From NCBI GenBank assembly GCA_003577005.1, contig QEUW01000451.1:1-5880 (forward strand): 5,880 nucleotides of DNA. The letters are read 5' to 3'. The notes under the pieces were generated by a model. The model had not been told where the DNA came from, ran no database searches, and saw only the letters and a list, made by a program, of their open reading frames with translations. The translations under genes were made by a program, and so were the position numbers. Positions 1 through 5,880 of this stretch are shown in pieces (the stretch's first letter is position 1; every line of letters starts with the position of its first letter). Source of the stretch: Chloroflexota bacterium (lineage in GTDB: Bacteria; Chloroflexota; Anaerolineae; Caldilineales; Caldilineaceae).

Positions 1-1568
1 GTGAGGCCGATGGAGTCGGTGTCCACCACCTGCGGGTCTACATCTTCGGCGGCGATGCCCAGTGTTTCGGCCAACATCATGGCTGCCGATGCCCGCGAGC
101 CGCCGATGTCGGTGGAGCCTTCGACCAGGCTGACGCGACCATCCTCGTTGAGCACGACCGTCACGCTCGACTCGTTGCTGCCGTTGAACCAGAAACCGGA
201 GGCAACCCCGCGCCCGCGATATTTGCCTTCGAGCGGCGCCTTGTAGTGGGGATGATTGATCGCTGCCTCGACCGATTCCAACATGCCGATGCGGGCGTAG
301 ACCGGGCCATCGGGCCGGCGGTCGCCCTCGACGGCGGCATTGATGCGGCGGAATTCGAGCGGGTCGATGCCCAGCTTCTCGGCCAATTCGTCGATGACAC
401 ACTCGGAGGCAAAGGCGGCATTGGTGCCACCCGGCGCCCGGTACGCACCGGTCTTGGGTTTGTTGTTCACCACATCATAGGCGTCGATCTGCACATTCTC
501 CAGGCGATACGGGGCCAGGATGACGCCAGCGCCCGCACCCACGGGCGAACCGGGATAGGCGCCCGCTTCGTAGATGAGCGTGGCCTGCGCTGCGGTGATC
601 TTGCCGTTCTTGTCGGCGCCCATCTTGACTGTGATGTACGAGCCGGAGGTTGGGCCGGTGGCGAGGAGCACTTCGGTGCGGCTCATGGCCATCTTGACCG
701 GGCGACCGTTGCTCTTCTTGGAGAGGAGCGCCGCGGGCACGTCGGTGTAGGCGGTGAATTTGCCGCCAAAGCCGCCGCCGATTTCAGTCGGCGTCACACG
801 CACTTTGGAGACGGGCAGCCGCAGCAGGTCGGCCACCTGTTGGCGGATGCTAAAGGCGCCCTGCGTGCTCGTCCAGACCAGCACATGCTCGTCGTGGCGC
901 CACATAGCCGTCGAGGCGTGCGGCTCGATGTAGCCCTGGTGAACCATTGCGGTTTTGAACTCGCGCTCGACGACGACGGCTGCCTCGGCAAAGCCCTTCT
1001 CCAGGTCGCCGCGCTTGTGTTGGATGTGGGAGGCTACATTCGAGGGTTTATCGCCCTTCTTGCCCATCTCGTCCGTGCGCAGGCTCTCGTGGAGGATCGG
1101 GGCGCTGTCACTCATGGCCTCTTTCACGTCGAGGACAAAGGGCAGCACTTCGTATTCCACCTTGATCAACTTGGCTGCTTCCTCGGCTGTGTGGGCGTCG
1201 GTCGCCGCCACCGCCGCCACCGCATGGCCGTGATAGAGCACCTTGTCGCGGGCGAGGATGTTGTCGCTGATCCAGCGCAGGTTGGAGACCTCTTCGCCCA
1301 TCTCCTGCACCTTGTCCTCGGCTTCTTCCAGATCTTTCGCCGTCACGACCGCCGTGACGCCGGGGACTTTTTCGGCTTCGCTCGTATCAACAGAGAGGAT
1401 GCGGGCGTGGGCGTGCGGGCTGCGCACAAATTTGCCATAGAGTGTGCCGGGCAGATGGATGTCATTGCCATACTGGGCGCGGCCCGTTACCTTGTCCACG
1501 CCGTCGTGGCGAACCGGCCGCGTGCCGATCACCTTGTACTGCGGGGCGGCTTCTTTCGTAACCGTCAT
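1..1568 (-). CDS. Xanthine dehydrogenase-family molybdopterin-binding large subunit (3' end outside window)
   Basis: This is the molybdenum-cofactor subunit of a COG1529 (XdhB/CoxL-like) hydroxylase. Such cytoplasmic enzymes oxidise purines, aldehydes, N-heterocycles or CO and pass electrons to FeS and FAD partner subunits. The frame is open for 522 codons from ATG 1568 to the edge; family members are about 750-800 residues, so the C-terminus with the catalytic Glu is not visible. An N-terminal aldehyde-oxidase/xanthine-dehydrogenase hammerhead domain covers about residues 10-150 (VTGRAQYGNDIHLPG at 27-41). The Mo-binding domain follows, with WTSTQ at 232-236, GGGFGGK at 264-270, AYRAPGG at 375-381 and EGSTDIGGS at 483-491. 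By eye, Q236, F267 and R377 match bovine xanthine oxidase Q767, F798 and R880; Q236-to-K270 spacing equals bovine Q767-to-K801. F271 stands where bovine has Glu802, so xanthine may not be the substrate. It is not form I CO dehydrogenase, since the AYRCSFR loop is absent. FeS and FAD partner genes are not in the window; they may lie further left. Confidence 0.93.
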   Translation of the reverse strand, partial: MTVTKEAAPQYKVIGTRPVRHDGVDKVTGRAQYGNDIHLPGTLYGKFVRSPHAHARILSVDTSEAEKVPGVTAVVTAKDLEEAEDKVQEMGEEVSNLRWISDNILARDKVLYHGHAVAAVAATDAHTAEEAAKLIKVEYEVLPFVLDVKEAMSDSAPILHESLRTDEMGKKGDKPSNVASHIQHKRGDLEKGFAEAAVVVEREFKTAMVHQGYIEPHASTAMWRHDEHVLVWTSTQGAFSIRQQVADLLRLPVSKVRVTPTEIGGGFGGKFTAYTDVPAALLSKKSNGRPVKMAMSRTEVLLATGPTSGSYITVKMGADKNGKITAAQATLIYEAGAYPGSPVGAGAGVILAPYRLENVQIDAYDVVNNKPKTGAYRAPGGTNAAFASECVIDELAEKLGIDPLEFRRINAAVEGDRRPDGPVYARIGMLESVEAAINHPHYKAPLEGKYRGRGVASGFWFNGSNESSVTVVLNEDGRVSLVEGSTDIGGSRASAAMMLAETLGIAAEDVDPQVVDTDSIGL

Positions 1569-1577
1569 GGATTTTTT

Positions 1578-1583
1578 CCTCCT
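1578..1583 (-). promoter_or_regulatory. Ribosome binding site of the molybdopterin subunit gene
   Basis: A perfect AGGAGG on the minus strand lies 9 bases before ATG 1568. It fixes the start of the xanthine dehydrogenase-family gene. Confidence 0.85.
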
Positions 1584-1683
1584 GATGCGGATTGGATAAA
1601 TCGTTGTTGCAAACGTCGCTGCGATCTACAGCACGGGCTGATCTGCGCCGCTGGCGGGCGCAAGAGGAATGGTCGCTTGTCCT

Positions 1684-1712
1684 ATTTTACAACGTTGGGA
1701 CGACTCTCGCAA
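1684..1712 (-). promoter_or_regulatory. Candidate sigma70-type promoter for the molybdopterin subunit gene
   Basis: On the minus strand TTGCGA (1712-1707) is followed after exactly 17 bases by TAAAAT (1689-1684), matching the consensus at 4/6 and 5/6. It lies in the 215-base gap between the DUF29 stop and the hydroxylase start, and would give a leader of roughly 108 bases. The rest of the gap (1569-1783) holds no gene that I can see. This is a by-eye match, with no transcript evidence. Confidence 0.45.
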
Positions 1713-1783
1713 TTCGTGGGAAAGACAATAGACAAATCAGAGAAGGTCTACGCTTATGGCACAAGCAAGACTGCTTAGCGGTC

Positions 1784-2230
1784 TTACTCTAACCGCCCTG
1801 GGAAAAAGCTGGAGTCGAGTATCTCACTGGGATTGTAAGGACAGCTTTCGGGAAAGACAGGTGAGAGCAGCCCGGTCTCTTCCTGCGCCCTTGCACAGGC
1901 GCGGGGATAGGCAGAGGCAATGCACTCCTCGATTTCAGCGCTCAGGCTGGGGCTATCATCGAGCAATTCTGCAATTTCTTCACGCTGGTTGTTGATCGTG
2001 TTGCGCCAGCTGCGCGAGCGCAGATCGGGCTGAAATTGCCATTTGAGCAGGTGCACTAGCAGAACCTTTAACCTGTTAGTCAACTCCCGCCGCTCACGTC
2101 GTCCCATGGCTTCAAGCTCCTCAGCAAGATTGGGCAAATCTAGTTCTGCCAGTTCCTCTTCGCGCAACAGCGCGGCCTGAGCTAACGCCCAGGCATAAAA
2201 GTCGGTTTTGTAGAGAGTAGCTGTCGTCAT
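1784..2230 (-). CDS. DUF29 family protein
   Basis: This is a 148-residue protein of the DUF29 family (PF01724), whose biochemical role is unknown. The family is common, often in many copies, in cyanobacteria and some Chloroflexota and proteobacteria. Family hallmarks are the N-terminal LYKTDFYAWALAQ, the acidic LAELDLPNLAEELEAMGRR segment, the LLVHLLKWQFQP helix followed by RSRSW, and the C-terminal FPESCPYNPSEIL. There is no signal peptide or membrane segment, so it is probably a cytoplasmic all-helical protein. ATG 2230 is chosen because AAGGAA lies 8 bases upstream and the family motif starts within a few residues. An in-frame ATG at 2278 would add 16 residues with no family similarity. 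It lies 171 bases after the lipoprotein gene and 215 bases before the hydroxylase gene, so it is probably its own unit. A weak hairpin just past the stop (1767-1785) lacks a T-run. Confidence 0.9.
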   Translation of the reverse strand: MTTATLYKTDFYAWALAQAALLREEELAELDLPNLAEELEAMGRRERRELTNRLKVLLVHLLKWQFQPDLRSRSWRNTINNQREEIAELLDDSPSLSAEIEECIASAYPRACARAQEETGLLSPVFPESCPYNPSEILDSSFFPGRLE

Positions 2231-2238
2231 CTTACTTG

Positions 2239-2244
2239 TTCCTT
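2239..2244 (-). promoter_or_regulatory. Ribosome binding site deciding the DUF29 start
   Basis: AAGGAA on the minus strand lies 8 bases before ATG 2230 and nothing comparable precedes the longer start at 2278. It supports the shorter 148-residue protein. Confidence 0.6.
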
Positions 2245-2345
2245 GTTTGCCCGTTTGCCCACAGGTCGCCCCAGACACTGCACAGCAATGCGAATGGTAC
2301 TGTGTGCATCAATTCCACAACTGCGACACCCAAAATAGGATGCAG

Positions 2346-2379
2346 GACATCAATCGTATCATTCCCGTTGGTTGATGTC
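2346..2379. repeat. Inverted repeat, 8-bp perfect arms, in the lipoprotein-DUF29 gap
   Basis: GACATCAA at 2346-2353 is mirrored by TTGATGTC at 2372-2379 around an 18-base spacer. It sits in the 171-base gap between the lipoprotein stop (2402) and the DUF29 start (2230). It could be a two-site operator for a dimeric regulator upstream of DUF29, or a hairpin ending the transporter operon. No T-run follows it, so a classical intrinsic terminator is unlikely. No convincing promoter was found in this gap. Confidence 0.4.
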
Positions 2380-2401
2380 GAATAACGTTGAGCCAACAGC
2401 A

Positions 2402-3062
2402 CTATTCTTGTGGTGTAGCGACTAGCGTGTCGAGCACCTGCACCGGCGCCATCACCTCGGCCATAAGCGTCGCCACCGGGCCTGGCTCCGGCGCTGCTTC
2501 GACAACTGCGAGCTCATCTGCGCCGTAGAGCATAAGCTGCCCAGTTGCAACCCACCCGACCACAAACTCATTGGTATAGACAGCCACAAACCGCCCGTCG
2601 GCCGACTTCCCAGTCACGGTGACGATTTCGCCTGCCGGCAGATTGGCTATGATCGGGCCTCCTGGTTGTTCCAGCAGAGTGGCTCCACCCGTCACGATGC
2701 CCAGCCCGCTGGGTGGCTGGTCGAACAACACCCCACCCCCAGATTGGACCGGCGTTTCCACCAGCACGGGGAGCGTTGCGGCGGGAGTCGCCCGGGCCGG
2801 AAGAGGCGTCGCCAGTACAGCCGGCGCACTGGGTGTAGCGAGATTAAACTCTGCTGCCCCCCCGTAGAGAGGTGTGGGCTGCACCGGCCGCACCACGTCG
2901 GATGATAGCGGCGTTGGCGTGGCCTGGCCCTGGCCGCAGGCGGCCAATAATAAGAGAGCGTTGCACGCGCAGCGTGCGATGCACCTGAATGCTCGCCGAT
3001 TATCCAGAAGGTGCATCGCACCTTGTAGGTGCAACGCACCGGCCAACTCCTCGATCACTCTC

Positions 3063-3070
<8 letters not shown>
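2402..3070 (-). CDS. Putative lipoprotein with SH3-like domain
   Basis: This 222-residue predicted lipoprotein is the last gene of the transporter operon. A lipobox LLAAC ends at Cys45, so the mature protein should be lipid-anchored outside the membrane. A Pro/Thr/Ala-rich linker covers about 50-110 (PTPLSS, ATPLPARATPAATLP), typical of Chloroflexota lipoproteins. A bacterial SH3-like fold covers about 124-182 (GGATLLEQPGGPIIANLPAG, TVTGKSADGRF, EFVVGWVATGQL), followed by an acidic, Ala/Pro-rich tail. Such domains often bind cell wall or protein ligands; the ligand here is unknown. ATG 3070 overlaps the permease stop by 8 bases (ATGAGTAG), suggesting translational coupling; no clear Shine-Dalgarno is seen. 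Alternatives are ATG 3082 and ATG 3016, the latter giving a 27-residue signal ending at the Cys but starting inside a repeat. The signal region is odd: residues about 10-38 are encoded by two inverted hairpin repeats, leaving a short hydrophobic stretch (ALLLLAA) and extra Cys and Arg. Confidence 0.8.
2958..2986 (+). repeat. Hairpin-forming palindromic repeat, copy 1
   Basis: This 29-base unit folds on itself: 2958-2968 pairs with 2972-2982 around the three-base loop GCA, 11 pairs including two G·T wobbles, and ends with an ACCT tail. It is 24/29 identical to the reverse complement of 3009-3037. It lies inside the signal-peptide coding region of the lipoprotein gene. Confidence 0.8.
3009..3037 (-). 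repeat. Hairpin-forming palindromic repeat, copy 2 (inverted)
   Basis: This is the inverted copy of 2958-2986, separated from it by 22 bases. Read on the minus strand it forms the same 11-pair stem with the same two wobble positions, a loop ACA and the same ACCT tail. The two top pairs differ from copy 1 but stay paired (G-C, C-G becomes C-G, T-A). The two copies can also pair with each other into one longer hairpin. Confidence 0.8.
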
Positions 3071-4304
<1,234 letters not shown>

Positions 4305-4306
4305 AG

Positions 4307-4333
4307 GACAATAATTGTCAATTGTTAATGAGA
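4307..4333. repeat. AT-rich palindrome and degenerate heptamer repeat before the permease start
   Basis: A perfect 13-base palindrome GACAATAATTGTC (4307-4319) overlaps a short tandem series AATTGTC, AATTGTT, AATG at 4313-4330. This AT-rich patch stands out in a GC-rich window and ends two bases before the permease ATG, where a ribosome binding site would be expected. It may be an operator or a remnant of a heptamer-type tandem repeat. Confidence 0.5.
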
Positions 4334-4347
4334 TACTTGTCCGCCAA

Positions 4348-4376
4348 TTGATAGATGGGCCTCTTAGAGGCGGCAA
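4348..4376 (-). promoter_or_regulatory. Weak candidate internal promoter upstream of the permease
   Basis: On the minus strand TTGCCG (4376-4371) and TATCAA (4353-4348) are 17 bases apart, each matching consensus at 4/6. Most of the spacer is the palindrome at 4359-4371, an operator-like position. It could allow the permease and lipoprotein genes to be transcribed without the ATPase. The match is weak and could be chance. Confidence 0.22.
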
Positions 4377-4402
4377 CATGACGCCGCCGGAGGGTTTCCG
4401 GC
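4359..4402 (-). promoter_or_regulatory. Chain of three overlapping hairpins in the ATPase-permease gap
   Basis: Three short stems follow one another in the 120-base gap: 4386-4391 with 4397-4402 (6 bp), 4369-4374 with 4383-4388 (6 bp, GGCGGC/GCCGCC), and 4359-4364 with 4366-4371 (6 bp). Neighbouring stems share three bases each, so the middle one excludes full formation of the outer two. Such an arrangement can act as an RNA switch, a transcript-processing site or a brake on downstream expression. No T-run marks a terminator. Confidence 0.4.
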
Positions 4403-4424
4403 TCCCTTTGCGGTTGCTGGCGCG

Positions 4425-5216
4425 TTAGCGCCTGCTCTGCTTCATGATAAATGCGTCGTTCTTGGGTGCGGCTTCCACAGCCGGTTCCGCCCCATCGATG
4501 GCCACTTGCCGTTCATCGCGCTCGACCATCCCATCGCGAATGGCGACGACCCGCTCACAATAGGCCGCCGTCTCGGGGTCGTGGGTGACAAAAATGATAG
4601 TCATCCCCTGTTCCCGGTTGAGACGTTGAAACAGGTCCATGATCTCACGGCTGGTCTTGCTGTCGAGATTGCCGGTTGGCTCGTCAGCCAGGATCAGCGC
4701 CGGGCGGTTGCTGAGCGCACGGGCGATGGCGACGCGCTGCTGCTGGCCGCCGGAAAGCTCGTTGGGCTTGTGGTGCAGCCGATCACCCAGCCCGACGAGC
4801 CGCAAAACCTCCTCGGCGCGCTGGCGTCGCTGGCGCCGTCCAGTGCCGGAGTAGAGGAGCGGCAGTTCAACATTGGCCAGCGCGGTCGTGCGCGGTAACA
4901 GGTTAAAACTTTGAAAGACAAATCCTATCTTACGGCTGCGGATCTCTGCCAGTTGCCCGTCGTTCAGCTTGCTGACATCGACCCCGTCCAACAGATAGGA
5001 ACCGCTGGTCGGCACATCCAGACAGCCGATGAGGTTCATCAAGGTCGATTTGCCGCTGCCACTCGGCCCCATGATCGCCACCATCTCGCCTGGCCAGATA
5101 TCGAGGTCCACCCCGCGCAGTGCCTCCACCGCCATGTCACCCATACGGTAGACCTTGGTTAGCTCACGAACAGAAATGACGGGTTCTAGATTGGGGAGCG
5201 TTCCGTTTTGGTGCAT
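4425..5216 (-). CDS. LolD/MacB-type ABC transporter ATP-binding protein
   Basis: This 263-residue cytoplasmic ATPase powers the permease encoded next. All ABC signatures are present and intact: Walker [10 protein letters not shown] at 50-58, Q-loop Gln102 in FQSFNLLP, signature LSGGQQQR at 154-161, Walker B LILADE at 174-179 followed by PTGNLDS, and the switch His212 in VTHD. The N-terminal [19 protein letters not shown] and [15 protein letters not shown] are typical of the LolD/MacB/FtsE group rather than of importers. The core is of normal length (about 230 residues), with a poorly conserved tail of about 30 residues ending in basic residues (KQSRR). Start ATG 5216 lies six bases after the adaptor stop. 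Its AGGA (5224-5221) overlaps that stop codon at 4-base spacing, so the two genes are co-transcribed and probably coupled. Confidence 0.95.
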   Translation of the reverse strand: MHQNGTLPNLEPVISVRELTKVYRMGDMAVEALRGVDLDIWPGEMVAIMGPSGSGKSTLMNLIGCLDVPTSGSYLLDGVDVSKLNDGQLAEIRSRKIGFVFQSFNLLPRTTALANVELPLLYSGTGRRQRRQRAEEVLRLVGLGDRLHHKPNELSGGQQQRVAIARALSNRPALILADEPTGNLDSKTSREIMDLFQRLNREQGMTIIFVTHDPETAAYCERVVAIRDGMVERDERQVAIDGAEPAVEAAPKNDAFIMKQSRR

Positions 5217-5222
5217 GGATTC

Positions 5223-5880
5223 CTAATCTCCCCCAAAAAGCACGCCCCGTAACCGTTCCTCACTGGTTTGGGTCACCAGCGCCACCTCATCTCCATCGGT
5301 CAGCCCGGCCAGGATCTGGCTTTCGCGTTCGTTGCGCAGGCCCAGCTCCACCTCCTGTAAGACTGGTTCGCCGTTGACCAGCTTATAGACAAAGGCTCGT
5401 CTACTCTCCCGGTCGATCTGGATAAAGCGGTTGGGCAGCAGGACGACGTTATCCACCCCGGCGGTGGTGATGATGGCGGTAGCGCTCATGCCCGCGCGCA
5501 GGGGCGCGTCGGTAGAGTCGGGCGTGACGGTGACCTCGTAGGCGATGACGCCGCTGACATTGTTGGCAGTGGGCGAAATTTTGGTCACTTTGCCCGTCAG
5601 TTCGCTATCGGGCAGGGCATCGACGCTGAGGCGCACGGGCTGCCCCACCTGCACCTGGCGCACATCGATCTCGTCCACCAGCACCGTCATGTGGAAGCTC
5701 TCCAGGTCGGTGAGAACGATGGCCGGGAGCGAACCGCTCGTGAGTTCACCCTGGCGCACATTGACCTGGCTGATGACACCGTTGATGGGTGCGACTAATT
5801 GGGCGTTGGTCAGCCCCGTCTCGGCCTGTAACTGGTTCAACTGCGCCTGGCGCACCTGGGCGCGGGCGATGACCAGGTCA
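5223..5880 (-). CDS. HlyD/MacA-type periplasmic adaptor subunit (5' end outside window)
   Basis: This is the C-terminal 218 residues of a membrane-fusion (adaptor) protein; the frame is open to the right edge, so the true start is not visible. Visible parts in order are the end of the coiled-coil hairpin (1-28, RAQVRQAQLNQLQAETGLTN), the second lipoyl half-motif (about 28-48, LVAPINGVISQVNVRQGELT), a beta-barrel domain (about 58-125, TVLVDEIDVRQVQVGQPVRL), LRAGMSATAII at 127-137, and the membrane-proximal domain up to LTDGDEVAL. In MacAB-like systems this protein is anchored outside the membrane and stimulates the ATPase-permease pair. The GTG at 5855 (visible residue 9) is internal to the coiled coil and is not a start. 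It is the first visible gene of the operon and lies six bases upstream of the ATPase. Confidence 0.92.
   Translation of the reverse strand, partial: DLVIARAQVRQAQLNQLQAETGLTNAQLVAPINGVISQVNVRQGELTSGSLPAIVLTDLESFHMTVLVDEIDVRQVQVGQPVRLSVDALPDSELTGKVTKISPTANNVSGVIAYEVTVTPDSTDAPLRAGMSATAIITTAGVDNVVLLPNRFIQIDRESRRAFVYKLVNGEPVLQEVELGLRNERESQILAGLTDGDEVALVTQTSEERLRGVLFGGD

Noticed and set aside
161..991. Minus-strand open frames at 161-448 and 794-991
   Set aside because: They lie in other frames inside the hydroxylase gene and encode low-complexity Arg/Ser/Pro-rich sequence.
246..1778. Long open reading frame of 510 codons on the plus strand
   Set aside because: It is the antisense shadow of the xanthine dehydrogenase-family gene. 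Its translation shows no family motifs and is rich in His, Gly and Arg, as expected from the reverse strand of GC-rich coding DNA, whereas the minus frame has clear conserved motifs throughout.
1767..1785. Possible terminator after the DUF29 gene
   Set aside because: The stem is only AAGAC/GTCTT with a mismatch and two more pairs, and no T-run follows it, so it does not qualify as an intrinsic terminator.
2955..3037. CRISPR-like repeat-spacer unit
   Set aside because: There are only two copies, they are inverted rather than direct, and each is itself a hairpin, which fits a palindromic repeat pair and not a CRISPR array.
4305..4379. Extended permease start at ATG 4379
   Set aside because: The extra 25 residues do not resemble a MacB/FtsX N-terminus, and this stretch is occupied by palindromes and AT-rich repeats instead.
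5853..5855. GTG as a start codon for the adaptor gene
   Set aside because: The frame stays open through 5880 with coiled-coil sequence (DLVIARAQ) continuing upstream, and the lipoyl motif needs its first half further upstream, so the gene is truncated by the window edge.

Overview
All five supported genes lie on the minus strand, so the window reads right to left. The sequence is GC-rich. Lipoproteins with Ala/Thr/Pro-rich linkers and SH3-like domains, DUF29 proteins and xanthine-dehydrogenase-family hydroxylases together suggest a Chloroflexota-like bacterium, for example Caldilineae or Anaerolineae. This placement is inferred from gene style only; there is no rRNA or other marker gene.

Right part (5880 to 2402): an apparent four-gene operon. 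It begins with the C-terminal part of a HlyD/MacA-type periplasmic adaptor that runs off the right edge. Six bases later comes a LolD/MacB-type ABC ATPase. A 120-base gap follows, rich in overlapping palindromes, and then a MacB/FtsX-type permease. The last gene overlaps the permease stop by 8 bases and encodes a lipoprotein with an SH3-like domain. The first three form a MacAB-like tripartite transporter in which ATPase and permease are separate proteins. The lipoprotein is a likely accessory factor. Its signal-peptide region carries a pair of inverted, hairpin-forming repeats with matching base-pair changes, which is the most unusual structure in the window.

Middle (2401 to 1569): a spacer with an 8+8 inverted repeat, then a DUF29 gene with its own ribosome binding site, then a 215-base spacer with a plausible sigma70-type promoter.

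Left part (1568 to 1): the first 522 codons of a molybdopterin-binding large subunit of the xanthine dehydrogenase family (COG1529), running off the left edge. A long open frame on the opposite strand (246-1778, +) is its antisense shadow and is not annotated.

No tRNA, rRNA, CRISPR array, transposase or integrase was seen. Most of the window is ordinary accessory metabolism and transport. The interesting signals are the repeat pair inside the lipoprotein gene, the structured ATPase-permease gap, and active-site differences in the molybdenum hydroxylase.
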